Positions 25,421 to 34,859 are shown, counted from the stretch's first letter. The stretch is 64,000 bases of DNA from Cohnella endophytica (GCF_003628305.1 NZ_RBZM01000003.1:62001-126000), one strand, 5' to 3'. Numbers and translations: made by a program. The notes: generated by a model from the letters alone, not told the origin.

Positions 25421-25834
25421 ATGCTCCGTTTATCGGAAGGAAAGAAGCTGGCGAAGTACGCTCTCGTGGGCGGGTTAAACACGGGGGTGGATTTCGCCGT
25501 TTTTTGTACGCTGGTCTATGCCGTCGGAATGGGGTCGTTCGGCGCGCAGACAATTTCTTATGTTGCGGGCGTCGTGAACAGTTATTTACTTAACCGTTAT
25601 TGGACGTTTCAGGTGAAAGGCAAGAAAAGCATGGCCGAGTTGGCGCGGTTCATTCTGATTAACGTCTTGTCGTTCGCGGCGGCCACCGCCGTGTTGCTTG
25701 GCTTGGAATGGTTCGGCATGGAGTCGGCATTCGCGAAGATCGGTTCCGTGTTCTGCTCGCTGGCGGTTAATTATGCGGGTTACCGTTTATGGGTATTTCA
25801 AGGAATGGAACAACCAGGCAAACGGGCACACTAA
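25421..25834 (+). CDS. GtrA family membrane protein
   Basis: A 137-residue GtrA-like protein with four transmembrane helices. The family signature is seen in KYALVGGLNTGVDF at the N-terminus and VNSYLLNRYWTF after helix two. GtrA proteins are thought to move or help flip polyprenyl-phosphate-linked sugars for cell-surface glycosylation. AGGAGGGG lies about 4-5 bases before the ATG. It sits 27 bases after the yuiB-like gene and 27 before the hydrolase gene. No glycosyltransferase partner adjoins it. Confidence 0.9.
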   Translation: MLRLSEGKKLAKYALVGGLNTGVDFAVFCTLVYAVGMGSFGAQTISYVAGVVNSYLLNRYWTFQVKGKKSMAELARFILINVLSFAAATAVLLGLEWFGMESAFAKIGSVFCSLAVNYAGYRLWVFQGMEQPGKRAH

Positions 25835-25861
25835 CGGTAAAACAATCGCGAGGTGTTCGCC

Positions 25862-26764
25862 GTGCCCCTCATTCACGTGAACGGTGTCGAGCTTCATTAC
25901 CATCTGCAGGGTAAAGGGACGCCCATCGTGTTCGTCCACCCTCCTTGCATCGGCAGCCGGGTGTTCACTTATCTTCGGAACGACTTGTCGCAGGATCACA
26001 AGACGCTATTGTTCGATTTCCGCGGCCACGGGCGCAGCGAAAGCTCTAAAGCAAGAATTACGATTTACTCGCTCGCCGAGGATATGCTCCGGCTGCTGGA
26101 CGCGTTGCATATCGAACAAGCTTACGTATGCGCTTATTCCGAAAGCTCGTTCGTCGCCTTGCAAGCGTTGATGACGTACCCTAACCGATTTGTCGGAGGG
26201 ATCTTGCTCGGCGGAGTCGCGGAAGCGACGGGTTGGAAAACGCGCGCTAAGCTAAAAGCCGGATTATGGGCGGGGAGGCTGGGAGCGAGAGGACTGATCT
26301 CTTTCCCCCTCTCGTGGGTGCATGCGGATAACCACGAGGCGTTTTACCGCATCCGCGGCGAGACGCGTTCGGGAGATATGCGGAAATGGCGCGAATACAT
26401 GGAAAGCGCGCTGGCCTATTCGGCTTCGAAAAGGCTGAAGGAAATCAAGCAGCCTATGCTCCTGTTGTGCGGGCAAAAAGACGCGGAGTACAAGATATAT
26501 ATGCGGGAGATGCAGAGAGGGCTGACGAATTTTAGCTCGGCGTATATTCCGGGCGTCGGGCATACGCTGCCGATTTACGGCGCGGCACCGATCGGCGAGC
26601 TGATGCGAGGCTGGGTGAGCGCCCAGGAAGGGCAGAGGATTCAGGAATCCATGCGGACCGTGCACAGAGCCGCTGAGCGAGCTCGTCCGGCTTACGAGGA
26701 CATTGTCGCCTCCCCGCGGGATTACGATAGCGAACAAGAGGCGCAAGAACCTTATTTCCACTGA
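25862..26764 (+). CDS. Alpha/beta hydrolase
   Basis: A 300-residue alpha/beta-hydrolase-fold protein. The oxyanion-side motif is VFVHPPCIGS; DFRGHGRSE is typical of the family; the late His lies in PGVGHTLPIY. The nucleophile elbow is AYSESS, lacking the first and last Gly of the usual GxSxG, although the Ser is in place. GTG at 25862 has GAGG 8 bases upstream; the GTG at 25853 overlaps that site. The C-terminal ~45 residues are charged and extra to the fold. Esterase/lipase-like activity is likely but the substrate is unknown. Confidence 0.85.
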   Translation: MPLIHVNGVELHYHLQGKGTPIVFVHPPCIGSRVFTYLRNDLSQDHKTLLFDFRGHGRSESSKARITIYSLAEDMLRLLDALHIEQAYVCAYSESSFVALQALMTYPNRFVGGILLGGVAEATGWKTRAKLKAGLWAGRLGARGLISFPLSWVHADNHEAFYRIRGETRSGDMRKWREYMESALAYSASKRLKEIKQPMLLLCGQKDAEYKIYMREMQRGLTNFSSAYIPGVGHTLPIYGAAPIGELMRGWVSAQEGQRIQESMRTVHRAAERARPAYEDIVASPRDYDSEQEAQEPYFH

Positions 26765-26794
26765 TCCCGCTGAACGGGAGATAGGCGAATCCAT

Positions 26795-26863
26795 AGACTT
26801 CGGCACAAGGAATCGCGGCGACGAAGAGCGCCGGAGCGGCTTCTTGTAGCGAAGTCTTTTTTT
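26795..26863 (+). terminator. Terminator of the yuiB-GtrA-hydrolase unit
   Basis: GACTTCG...ACAAG pairs with CTTGT...CGAAGTC across a long loop and is followed by TTTTTTT. Confidence 0.7.
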
Positions 26864-26938
26864 ACATCTCATCCGCGAAGGGGTTTTGTGCTACAATAGA
26901 TAGACTATTATTCAGCGAAAAGAGTTGTCGAACCCGCT

Positions 26939-28444
26939 ATGCGAGTGTCGAACTTGATGGAATTTACCGAGAATCACCGTTATTTTACGAATCGCGATTT
27001 TTCCCTTAGCGGCTTGGACCGCAAAGTGTTTATAGCCCTCTACCAGCCGATGGTAGGGGCGATTTCGGCGGCTTTCTATCAGCTGCTCTATCACCAGACC
27101 GCCGACGACGGCGCGGGTTTTTCCTCTCCCGAGCCGCAGCGCAAGCTGTTTCTCGGACTCGGCTACGAATTAAACGCGACGGGCCGCCAGGCGCTGATCG
27201 ACGCGTCCTCTAAGCTCGAAGCGGTCGGCCTGTTGCAAGTGTTCCGCAATCATAATCCTTTGACGGAAGAATCGATGTACGAGTATGCGCTGCAACGGCC
27301 CCTGAGTCCGTCGGAATTTTTCTCGAACTATCATCTCACGTTATTGTTGCAGGATAAGATCGGCAAGTCCGCGCTGCTGGAATTGCGCGACGGGTTCGCG
27401 GCGGCGACGCCTCCCGAACTGGCACGTTTCGTTAATCGCGAGGAAGCAACCGTCCCGTTCTACGAGATGTTCAAGATCGCTTCCGCCGCTTTGGATCCCG
27501 AGTTGGAGACGGGCTGGGCGGAAAGCGCCACGGCAAGGGAGAAGAAGTCGTCCTTCGAGCCCCAGGAACGCATACGCCACAGCGAGATGCTGTTGCGGTT
27601 CCCGCGAGGCTCGGTCAATCGCGTATTCGTGGAACGGCTTAACCGAGCGCCCGAATCGATGGCGCAAATCAATTATTTAGCTTACAAATTCAATCTGGAA
27701 GTGCCGGAAATATGCAGGCTGCTCGACGAAGACGGCATCTTTCAGCTCGACGGCATCCTCCTATGGGACGAGCTCCAGAATCGAGCCAACTCGATGTACC
27801 GCCAAGATCGGAAGCGGGACGGGGAGCGCGAGCGGTTTCTCGCCAGGAGCGAGGAACGGCAAGCCGCGGATACGGGCGGCGAGCAAGGATCGAATTCGAA
27901 TGCCGCTCTGCAGCTCGCTATCCCGGAACGATTCCAGGAAGACGTCACGGTTGCGCGCTACAACGAAATGCTGCGCCGCGAACCGTACACGCGGATGCTC
28001 GAACGATTTTTCCCGGGTATGGTGCCGGATAATTTCGTCCAAATTTTCGAGAAAATCGATTTGAACTATAAGCTGCCGGAGCCGGTGACGAACGTCCTCA
28101 TCCATTACGTATTTTCATTAGGCCAGGCGCAACGTCTAACGAAGTCGTTCGTCGATTCCATCGCCGCCAATATGCTGGCCAAAGGGATCGACACGCTAGA
28201 TAAAGCGGTTCTTTATATTCGCGAACAAGAGAAGCTCAACATTGCCCTCGAGCGGAAACGACGCGGAGACGAACCGGGTCGCGAAGGCGGTGCCGCTTTC
28301 CCGCAATCGGGACAAGCTCGCGGCGGCGGTCGACGCAAGCCCGCGATGTCCGTCGTCAAGGACAACGGTCCGGCGCAGGAAGTCACTCCGGAACAAATGG
28401 AGAAAATGCTGGAGCGAGCAAGGGAATTAAAAGGAAAAAACTAA
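26939..28444 (+). CDS. dnaB: Replication initiation and membrane attachment protein DnaB
   Basis: A 501-residue primosome protein of the Bacillus DnaB/DnaD type (not the DnaB helicase). It helps DnaD and DnaI load the replicative helicase at oriC and at restarted forks. The N-terminal winged-helix region includes FTNRDFSLSGLDRKVFIALYQ. The C-terminal DnaD-like domain spans roughly residues 330-420 and holds the YxxxI-type motif region (VTNVLIHYVFSLGQ). A Gly/Arg-rich tail follows. The ribosome site is weak, so the start could be the ATG at 26939 or 26957. dnaI lies 36 bases downstream. Confidence 0.9.
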   Translation: MRVSNLMEFTENHRYFTNRDFSLSGLDRKVFIALYQPMVGAISAAFYQLLYHQTADDGAGFSSPEPQRKLFLGLGYELNATGRQALIDASSKLEAVGLLQVFRNHNPLTEESMYEYALQRPLSPSEFFSNYHLTLLLQDKIGKSALLELRDGFAAATPPELARFVNREEATVPFYEMFKIASAALDPELETGWAESATAREKKSSFEPQERIRHSEMLLRFPRGSVNRVFVERLNRAPESMAQINYLAYKFNLEVPEICRLLDEDGIFQLDGILLWDELQNRANSMYRQDRKRDGERERFLARSEERQAADTGGEQGSNSNAALQLAIPERFQEDVTVARYNEMLRREPYTRMLERFFPGMVPDNFVQIFEKIDLNYKLPEPVTNVLIHYVFSLGQAQRLTKSFVDSIAANMLAKGIDTLDKAVLYIREQEKLNIALERKRRGDEPGREGGAAFPQSGQARGGGRRKPAMSVVKDNGPAQEVTPEQMEKMLERARELKGKN

Positions 28445-28480
28445 TCTGTTGCGGTTACTCGACTGAGAGGTGAATCGAAT

Positions 28481-29428
28481 ATGGAATCATTGGGAGAGGC
28501 GTTGCGGCGGACGCCGTTCAATAACCTCGGCAACGCGGAGAATGTAGCGAGGCAAGTGCTGAACGATCCGCTCGTGCTGAAGCTGCGTTCCCGTTACCCG
28601 GAACTGGACGAACCGGTGCTCAGATTGAATCTGAACCGCTTGTATCAGATGACGACGGAATACCGGAATTGCAAATCATGTCCTGGACTAGCATTATGTC
28701 CGAACGATATGCAAGGACACTCCACGGGTATCAACTGTGTGGAATCGAACGGCAAGTGGCAATTGAACGACTACAAAACCGCATGCTCCAAGTGGACGGC
28801 CAACGAGCAGCAGGAGCAAATCCGGCGTCGCATCACGAGCTTCTACATCGATGAGACGGTGTTGGACGAGCGATACGACGAGGAAGAGATGATCCGACTC
28901 GATCCGGCGCGGGCCATCGCGGTCGATCAGTTGCAAAGCTACGTTCAAACGACGATCAGCGACGGGCTTCAGAAAAAGGGCATTTACCTGAAGGGCGATT
29001 TCGGCACCGGCAAGACGTTTCTGGCCGGTTACTTGCTTCAACGTTTGGCGAAGGAAGGGTTTTCCGGCGTAATCGTGTATATGCCGGAATTCGTGGAAGA
29101 CGCCAAGGCGCTCATGTTCGAGCCGCAGAAGCTGAAGGAAACGCTGACGCTCATGAAAGAAGCGGACTTGCTCGTGTTCGACGATATCGGGGCCGAGAAC
29201 TTGACTCCGTGGGTGCGGGATCATGTGCTCGGCGCGATCCTGAACCATCGGATGAACCGGAAGCCGACCTTTTATACGTCCAATCACGATTTCGAGGATC
29301 TGGAGAAGCACTTCAGCTTTACGCACAAAGAAGGCGAAGAGCTTCACAAAGGCCAGAGGCTGATGGACCGGGTGCGTCCGTTCGTCGACGTCGTGCACGT
29401 TCGGGGACGTAATCACCGGGGAACATAG
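28481..29428 (+). CDS. dnaI: Primosomal protein DnaI (helicase loader)
   Basis: A 315-residue AAA+ ATPase that loads the replicative helicase. The N-terminal domain holds a zinc-binding Cys set (CKSCPGLALC plus later Cys), as in DnaI. The ATPase has Walker A GDFGTGKT, Walker B LLVFDDIGAEN, and sensor/arginine-finger regions (YTSNHDF; DRVRPF). GAGAGGTG precedes the ATG. It forms an operon with dnaB and is followed by a terminator, without the thrS gene often found after dnaI in relatives. Confidence 0.95.
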   Translation: MESLGEALRRTPFNNLGNAENVARQVLNDPLVLKLRSRYPELDEPVLRLNLNRLYQMTTEYRNCKSCPGLALCPNDMQGHSTGINCVESNGKWQLNDYKTACSKWTANEQQEQIRRRITSFYIDETVLDERYDEEEMIRLDPARAIAVDQLQSYVQTTISDGLQKKGIYLKGDFGTGKTFLAGYLLQRLAKEGFSGVIVYMPEFVEDAKALMFEPQKLKETLTLMKEADLLVFDDIGAENLTPWVRDHVLGAILNHRMNRKPTFYTSNHDFEDLEKHFSFTHKEGEELHKGQRLMDRVRPFVDVVHVRGRNHRGT

Positions 29429-29436
29429 AATAGCAC

Positions 29437-29483
29437 GAGAAGCGAATAAGCCGCCGTAGAGCGGGTTGCTCGCTTCTTTTTTT
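29437..29483 (+). terminator. Terminator of dnaB-dnaI
   Basis: GAAGCGA pairs with TCGCTTC around a GC-rich loop and is followed by TTTTTTT. Confidence 0.75.
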
Positions 29484-29592
29484 CGCGTTTTGTCTTGATG
29501 GGGGAAGTTTGCAACCTCGACTAAAGTCTGATTGATACTGGACATGAGATGGTGCGAAAACCAGACGCGGAACGGTGGGAGAGTCGATCGGC

Positions 29593-29662
29593 GCGAGGTA
29601 CGATTGAAACAAGAAAAAAAGCCGCATTAGTCCTCGAACCGTAAGCGGATCGTGTACCTCGC
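29593..29662 (+). promoter_or_regulatory. Long-range inverted repeat ahead of the dedA ribosome site
   Basis: GCGAGGTAC (29593-29601) and GTACCTCGC (29654-29662) are perfect 9-base arms, with CCGC/GCGG nested inside. The 3' arm ends 4 bases before AGGAG of the DedA gene, so a folded leader could affect translation. Confidence 0.4.
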
Positions 29663-29680
29663 CTCTAGGAGAATTAAGCA

Positions 29681-30319
29681 ATGGAATGGATGAATCATCT
29701 CTTCGTGCAATACGGATATATCGTTTTGTTTATCGGGTTATTATTGGAATCGCTGGCGCTGCCCTTTCCCGGGGAACTAGCCATGGCTTTTGCCGGACAC
29801 TTGACTGCCCTCGGTCATTTTAATCTCGCGATCGCGATGGTTTGCGCGTTTCTCGGAGCTACCGTCGGTACGACGATCACTTATTATTTAGGTAAGAAAC
29901 TAGGCAAGCTCTTTTTCGAGAAGTACGGCAAGTTCATTTTCTTAAATGCCAACCGATTGGACAAGTTAACGAAGTGGTTTGCGCGATACGGCAACAAGCT
30001 GTTGCTGGTCAGTTATTTTATCCCCGGCTTCCGGCATTTCACGGGTTATTTTTCGGGAATATCGGGTATTCGCTTTCGTAATTTTCTGATTTTTAATCAT
30101 CTTGGCGCCTTAATATGGGTATCGACATACGTAATGGTTGGCCATGTTTTCAGCGGTCAGTTCGAAAAAGCGATCCATCTCATTTCTAAGTATTCTATGA
30201 GATTCGTATTCTGTATGATCGTGGTATCGGTGCTCGTCCTCCTGCTCAGAAAATATAAGACAGTCGCGAATTCCCGGAAAATAATGAAGAAAGAAGTGAC
30301 GGTCCATGAGAGAAAATAA
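29681..30319 (+). CDS. DedA family membrane protein
   Basis: A 212-residue DedA/VTT-type protein with about five to six hydrophobic segments. Characteristic regions are ESLALPFPGELAMAFAG near the N-terminus, YYLGKKLG, and FIPGFRHFTGYFSGISG with the conserved Arg and Gly. Some family members recycle undecaprenyl phosphate; others move phospholipids. AGGAG lies 9 bases before the ATG. It overlaps the downstream glycosyltransferase gene by 14 bases, suggesting linked roles in lipid or carrier metabolism. The exact lipid is not predictable. Confidence 0.9.
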   Translation: MEWMNHLFVQYGYIVLFIGLLLESLALPFPGELAMAFAGHLTALGHFNLAIAMVCAFLGATVGTTITYYLGKKLGKLFFEKYGKFIFLNANRLDKLTKWFARYGNKLLLVSYFIPGFRHFTGYFSGISGIRFRNFLIFNHLGALIWVSTYVMVGHVFSGQFEKAIHLISKYSMRFVFCMIVVSVLVLLLRKYKTVANSRKIMKKEVTVHERK

Positions 30320-31505
30320 GCGCGAAAAAATATTGATCCTTACGGGCACGCTGGGCGACGGGCACAATCAAGCGGCGAAGGCGATTCTCGAAGCGACGGG
30401 TTTTTATCGTCCGGAGGTAGAAGTGAAAATCGTGGATTTCTTGCAATGGACCCACCCGTATTTACATTCGGTAGGCCGATTTTGCTATATGCAATGGGTG
30501 AAAGGGCTGCCTTCCGTCTATGGGTACTTGTACCGCAAAACCCGCGACGAGAACACGTTATCCAACCTGTTCAAAAGGATTAGATCGTTTAGCGCGGACC
30601 GGATGTCGAAGCTGCTGGACGAGGTCGAACCGACCGTGGTGGTCAGCACTTTCCCCGGTGCGGCGTCGGCAATGTCCTACTTAAAAGCCCAACATTTGAC
30701 GGATGTTCCAACGGTAACGGTAATTACGGATTACACGGATCATAGCTATTGGATTCATCCTTTTACCGATCGTTACATGGTGGGCGCTGAGCATGTAAAG
30801 CAAGCATTGGTTAAGCATGGCGTCCCTATTCGCAACATCGAGGTAACGGGTATTCCGATAAAGCTATCCTTCACGCGCGCTTATAACCGGGTTGCGCTTT
30901 TCGAGAAACACGGCCTCGATCCGTCTATGCCGGTCATTCTTGTCATGGGGGGCGGAGACGGCCTTATCGGGAAGCAGTTGTCCTCCCTACTTAGATCGGA
31001 ACAATCCCCGTGCTCACTCCAATTTATTTTCGTGTGCGGGCGCAACGAGAAACTTAAGAAGTCCCTCGAAGAAGAGTTAGGCAGCCGGAAAACAAAGTCG
31101 CGCCACAGGGTAGTCATTACCGGTTTTGTCGATTATGTGCACGAACTGATGGCTTTATCCGATGTCATCGTCACCAAGCCGGGCGGAGTTACCGTATCCG
31201 AAGCGTTAGCGCTCGAGTTGCCGATGATTTTATATAAACCGATCCCCGGCCAAGAGCAGGAGAATTCCGCGTATTTGATTCGAATCGGTGCTGCTTTGGA
31301 AGCCGGAAACGTTGCGGATTTAAAAGAACGGCTTCTGAACATGATGGAAAACCGGGCTTCGCTCGCCGACCTGAAGAACAACGCAAGGTTAAACAATCTT
31401 AAAGACGGCGCCTATAACGTTCTCACGGCGATATTGCAGACGCAAAACCAATATGTTCCGGCATTCGAAAATTCGCATACGGCATGGGCAGGAGCCAATG
31501 CGTAG
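30306..31505 (+). CDS. Diacylglycerol glucosyltransferase-like GT-B enzyme
   Basis: A 399-residue glycosyltransferase of the MGDG synthase/UgtP type (GT28). The N-terminal half has TGTLGDGHNQAAKAI, the acceptor-side motif typical of the group. The C-terminal nucleotide-sugar domain has VTKPGGVTVSEALAL. UgtP homologues add glucose from UDP-glucose to diacylglycerol, making glycolipids and lipoteichoic-acid anchors at the membrane face. The start lies 14 bases inside the DedA gene. Donor and acceptor specificity here are inferred. A terminator follows. Confidence 0.88.
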   Translation: MRENKREKILILTGTLGDGHNQAAKAILEATGFYRPEVEVKIVDFLQWTHPYLHSVGRFCYMQWVKGLPSVYGYLYRKTRDENTLSNLFKRIRSFSADRMSKLLDEVEPTVVVSTFPGAASAMSYLKAQHLTDVPTVTVITDYTDHSYWIHPFTDRYMVGAEHVKQALVKHGVPIRNIEVTGIPIKLSFTRAYNRVALFEKHGLDPSMPVILVMGGGDGLIGKQLSSLLRSEQSPCSLQFIFVCGRNEKLKKSLEEELGSRKTKSRHRVVITGFVDYVHELMALSDVIVTKPGGVTVSEALALELPMILYKPIPGQEQENSAYLIRIGAALEAGNVADLKERLLNMMENRASLADLKNNARLNNLKDGAYNVLTAILQTQNQYVPAFENSHTAWAGANA

Positions 31506-31532
31506 TTGATCTACGCGCCCATATTTCGATCG

Positions 31533-31562
31533 AACCCACGTCAGTAATGACGCTGGGTTTTT
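31533..31562 (+). terminator. Terminator of dedA-glycosyltransferase
   Basis: AACCCA/TGGGTT and GTCA/TGAC stems around GTAA, followed by TTTTTT. Confidence 0.85.
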
Positions 31563-31623
31563 TGGCTATCGCCGATAGATAAGCAAAACAAAAAATAGTT
31601 ATCAATTATTTTTATAGTAGTTA

Positions 31624-31653
31624 TTGACAGCCGGCAAGGCCAACTGTTATCAT
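31624..31653 (+). promoter_or_regulatory. Promoter of the sulfate transport operon
   Basis: A consensus TTGACA (31624-31629), an 18-bp spacer and TATCAT (31648-31653). The predicted start of transcription is about 31660. Confidence 0.7.
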
Positions 31654-31660
31654 TTCACCA

Positions 31661-31702
31661 ATACCAACTAATCAGGTAGGAATTATAAAACGGGTAGGAA
31701 TT
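31661..31702 (+). promoter_or_regulatory. CymR-like operator with repeated TAGGAATT
   Basis: ATACCAACTAATCAGG followed by TAGGAATT (to 31684) resembles the CymR box of low-GC Gram-positives, whose conserved end is TnGGAATT. A second GGGTAGGAATT ends at 31701. The first box starts about where transcription should begin. CymR represses sulfur uptake genes when cysteine is plentiful, which suits the operon. The 5' half of the box matches only partly. Confidence 0.5.
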
Positions 31703-31801
31703 CTTTAGGTATAAAGGGCGACCGGATTGGCCATCCGGAGTCTGCGCAGAGTGAAAGACTGACAGCTACGACAATCGAATATATATTAGGGGTGTATGAG
31801 A

Positions 31802-32863
31802 ATGAAAACATTTAAAAACCTCCGTTGGGCAATCATTGCGGCAATTATCGTTACGGTTTTATCGGCTTGCGGTTCGAATAACGGCAATAACAAGTCCTCC
31901 GAGACGGGCGTTACGGGTAAAACGCCAAGCAAGGTCACGCTTCTGAACGTCAGCTACGATCCGACCCGTGAACTGTACGCGGAGTTCAATAAAAGCTTTG
32001 CCGAATACTGGAAGCAAAAGACGGGCGGAACGGTAGACATCAAGCAATCCCACGGGGGATCGGGCGCGCAAGCTCGCGCGGTTATCGACGGTCTGGACGC
32101 GGATGTCGTTACGCTGGCGCTCGGTTACGATATCGATTCGATCGCCGCCAAGGGAGCGATCAAGACGGATTGGCAGAAGTCGTTCGACGACAACAGCACG
32201 CCGTACACGTCGACGATCGTTTTCCTCGTTCGCAAGGGCAACCCGAAAGGCATCAAGGACTGGAACGACCTGATCAAGGACGGCGTGAAAGTCATTACTC
32301 CGAATCCGAAAACGTCCGGCGGAGCCCGTTGGAACTACTTGGCGGCATGGGGTTATGCGACGAAAACGCTCGGTTACGACGAGCCTCAGACGCTTGATTT
32401 CATGAAAAAATTGTTCAAGAACGTCCCCGTGCTCGATACGGGCGCTCGCGGGTCGACCACGACGTTCGTGGAAAAGGAAATCGGCGACGTGCTGCTCGCA
32501 TGGGAGAACGAAGCCTACCTTGCGTTAAAAGAATATGGCGACAAATATGAAATCGTTACGCCTTCGATCAGTATTCTTGCGGAACCTCCCGTTGCGGTCG
32601 TAGACAAGAACGTAGATAAAAAAGGTACCCGCGAAGTCGCGGAAGAGTACCTGAAATATTTGTACACGGAACAAGGACAGGAAATCGCGGCGAAAAACTT
32701 CTATCGCCCGCGCTTGCAATCGGTCGCCGACAAATACAAGGACCAATTCAAAGAACTGAACCTGCTTTCCATCGACGCGGATTTCGGCGGTTGGAAAGAG
32801 GCGCAAGCGAAGCACTTCGCGGATGGCGGAACGTTCGATAAAATTTATACCCCGGGTTCCTAA
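31802..32863 (+). CDS. cysP: Sulfate/thiosulfate-binding lipoprotein
   Basis: A 353-residue periplasmic-type binding lipoprotein for a sulfate ABC transporter. The signal peptide ends in the lipobox LSAC. Sulfate-binding family motifs are [39 protein letters not shown] and [19 protein letters not shown]. The ATG at 31802 is preferred (AGGGGTG about 7 bases upstream). It heads cysP-cysT-cysW-yezD, with a sigma-A promoter and CymR-like box in front. CysP and Sbp proteins are very similar, so preference for sulfate or thiosulfate is not decided. Confidence 0.93.
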   Translation: MKTFKNLRWAIIAAIIVTVLSACGSNNGNNKSSETGVTGKTPSKVTLLNVSYDPTRELYAEFNKSFAEYWKQKTGGTVDIKQSHGGSGAQARAVIDGLDADVVTLALGYDIDSIAAKGAIKTDWQKSFDDNSTPYTSTIVFLVRKGNPKGIKDWNDLIKDGVKVITPNPKTSGGARWNYLAAWGYATKTLGYDEPQTLDFMKKLFKNVPVLDTGARGSTTTFVEKEIGDVLLAWENEAYLALKEYGDKYEIVTPSISILAEPPVAVVDKNVDKKGTREVAEEYLKYLYTEQGQEIAAKNFYRPRLQSVADKYKDQFKELNLLSIDADFGGWKEAQAKHFADGGTFDKIYTPGS

Positions 32864-32896
32864 AAAAGGGCCGGGAAGGGGAGCTAAGGCGGGCAC

Positions 32897-33742
32897 ATGA
32901 CAGGACTTCGCAGGAAAGACCGGGTATTGCCGGGATTATCAATCACGTTGGGGTTCGGAGTGCTCTATCTCAGCCTCATCGTCCTTATTCCGCTAGCCGC
33001 GCTTGTCCTTAAATCGGCTAATCTTTCCCCTTCGGAATGGTGGAATACGATTTCCGATCCAAGGGTCGTAGCCTCGTATAAATTGAGCTTAATGACCGCT
33101 TTCTTCGCGGCGCTGGTCAACTTGGTATTCGGACTGCTGCTGGCTTGGGTGCTCGTTCGTTACCGCTTCCCGGGCAAACGGATCATGGACGGACTGATCG
33201 ACTTGCCTTTCGCTTTGCCGACGGCCGTCGCGGGCATTGCCCTAACGACGATCTACGCGCCCAAAGGCTGGGTAGGCTCGTTGCTTGAACCGCTCGGCAT
33301 CAAAGTGGCGTACACGCCGCTAGGCATTACGATCGCGCTCATTTTTATCGGATTGCCGTTCGTCGTTCGCACGGTCCAGCCGATCATTCAGGATATGGAA
33401 TCCGACATGGAGGAAGCGGCCGTATTGCTCGGCTCCTACCGTCTTAGAACGTTTTTCAGAATCATTTTGCCGGATTTGATCCCTCCGCTGTTGACGGGGT
33501 TCGCCCTGGCGTTCGCACGCGGTATCGGCGAATACGGCTCGGTCGTGTTCATCTCCGGAAATATGCCGATGAAAACCGAAATCGCGCCTTTGCTAATCAT
33601 TACGAAGCTTGAGCAGTACCAGTATAGCCAAGCGGCCGCGGTGGCCGTCGTACTGTTGCTTATCTCGTTCGTGCTGCTGCTCTTCATTAACATCCTGCAA
33701 CGGTGGAGCAATCGCCGGCTGCGCACCGTGAAGGGAGACTGA
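32897..33742 (+). CDS. cysT: Sulfate ABC transporter permease CysT
   Basis: A 281-residue inner-membrane permease with six transmembrane helices. The cytoplasmic EAA loop is [21 protein letters not shown], followed by the CysT-type [16 protein letters not shown]. It pairs with CysW to form the sulfate channel. GGGGAG lies before the ATG at 32897, 33 bases after cysP. The cysW start follows its stop by 5 bases, so translation is probably coupled. Confidence 0.93.
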   Translation: MTGLRRKDRVLPGLSITLGFGVLYLSLIVLIPLAALVLKSANLSPSEWWNTISDPRVVASYKLSLMTAFFAALVNLVFGLLLAWVLVRYRFPGKRIMDGLIDLPFALPTAVAGIALTTIYAPKGWVGSLLEPLGIKVAYTPLGITIALIFIGLPFVVRTVQPIIQDMESDMEEAAVLLGSYRLRTFFRIILPDLIPPLLTGFALAFARGIGEYGSVVFISGNMPMKTEIAPLLIITKLEQYQYSQAAAVAVVLLLISFVLLLFINILQRWSNRRLRTVKGD

Positions 33743-33747
33743 CCGAA

Positions 33748-34617
33748 ATGGCCGGAATCGTTACGAATCCTCGGGCGGGCAAAAAAACCGCGCCGACGCG
33801 CCCGCACTTGACGGAATCGCGTACCGTTCGTTATGTGCTTATCGGGATATCGCTGGTTTTCCTGGCGTTGATCGTCATCCTTCCGATGGTCGCGGTCATC
33901 GCGGAGTCGTTTCGCAAAGGATGGAGCGCGTACTTGTCGGCGCTGACCGATCCGGATGCGATGTCAGCGCTCAGATTGACGCTCATTACCGCGCTTATCG
34001 CCGTCCCGCTGAACACGATCTTCGGGGTCGCGGTCGCCTGGGCGGTCACGAAGTTCAAATTCCGCGGCAAAAACCTGTTAATCACGCTAATCGATCTACC
34101 GTTCGCGGTGTCGCCTGTCGTCAGCGGATTGATCTACGTATTGCTGTTCGGCGCTCAAGGTTTCTTGGGACCGTGGCTCGATGCGCATAACATCCATATT
34201 ATTTTCGCGACGCCGGGGATTGTCTTGGCCACGATGTTCGTTACCTTTCCCTTCGTGGCGAGAGAGCTCATCCCTCTGATGGAGTCGCAAGGGGTACAGG
34301 ATGAGGAAGCGGCCGTTAGCCTGGGGGCTCGCGGTTGGCGGGTATTCTTCAAAGTAACGCTGCCCAATATCAAGTGGGGATTGTTATACGGGATGATTTT
34401 GTGTAACGCCCGCGCTATGGGGGAGTTCGGAGCGGTATCCGTCGTATCCGGCCACATCCGGGGCGAGACGAATACGCTGCCGCTGCACATCGAGATCCTG
34501 TATAACGAATATCAATTCAGCGCGGCGTTCGCGGTGGCGTCCTTGCTTATGCTGCTCGCCATCGTGACTCTTGTAGCCAAGTCGATATTGGAAAGCCGCA
34601 TGAGTCAAGAACATTAA
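33748..34617 (+). CDS. cysW: Sulfate ABC transporter permease CysW
   Basis: A 289-residue permease with six transmembrane helices and EAA loop [19 protein letters not shown], then [17 protein letters not shown], as in CysW. The first ~25 residues are a basic cytoplasmic extension. The ATG at 33748 has AAGGGAG 10 bases upstream. No gene for the CysA ATPase follows; instead the small yezD gene lies 50 bases on. The ATPase must come from elsewhere in the genome. Confidence 0.92.
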   Translation: MAGIVTNPRAGKKTAPTRPHLTESRTVRYVLIGISLVFLALIVILPMVAVIAESFRKGWSAYLSALTDPDAMSALRLTLITALIAVPLNTIFGVAVAWAVTKFKFRGKNLLITLIDLPFAVSPVVSGLIYVLLFGAQGFLGPWLDAHNIHIIFATPGIVLATMFVTFPFVARELIPLMESQGVQDEEAAVSLGARGWRVFFKVTLPNIKWGLLYGMILCNARAMGEFGAVSVVSGHIRGETNTLPLHIEILYNEYQFSAAFAVASLLMLLAIVTLVAKSILESRMSQEH

Positions 34618-34667
34618 CTTGCGAACTGTCGAACATAAGCTCCGGAATGAATACGGGAGGGAAACGA

Positions 34668-34859
34668 ATGGCGAAACCGGTAGAAGTAGATGAGCGTTGG
34701 CTTAGCCGCATAGCGGAGCAAGTGAACGGATTGGAGTACGGCGAAGTGAATATCGTCGTCCATGATGGAAGAATCGTACAAATCGAACGCAAGGAACGCA
34801 AGCGATACGACGATTTCTCGGGTCGCGCGGTCAAGCAGGAACACAACGAGGCGCAATAG
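34668..34859 (+). CDS. yezD: YezD family (DUF2292) protein
   Basis: A 63-residue protein with the DUF2292/YezD core: LNGLEYGEVNIVVHDGRIVQIERKER-like sequence (here VNGLEYGEVNIVVHDG then RIVQIERKERKR). It is predicted to be a short beta-rich, basic, cytoplasmic protein. GGGAGG lies 7 bases before the ATG. The family often adjoins sulfur-assimilation genes, as here behind cysPTW, but has no established biochemical function. A terminator follows. Confidence 0.88.
   Translation: MAKPVEVDERWLSRIAEQVNGLEYGEVNIVVHDGRIVQIERKERKRYDDFSGRAVKQEHNEAQ

Noticed and set aside
26939-28444. Replicative helicase DnaB
   Set aside because: No Walker A or RecA-like core; winged-helix and DnaD-like domains and the dnaI neighbour show it is the Bacillus-type DnaB loader protein.
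28694-29545. A 283-codon open frame antisense to dnaI
   Set aside because: Shadow of dnaI and its terminator; no supporting features.
31690-31795. S-box (SAM) riboswitch before cysP
   Set aside because: A hairpin exists but none of the conserved SAM-I blocks are present.
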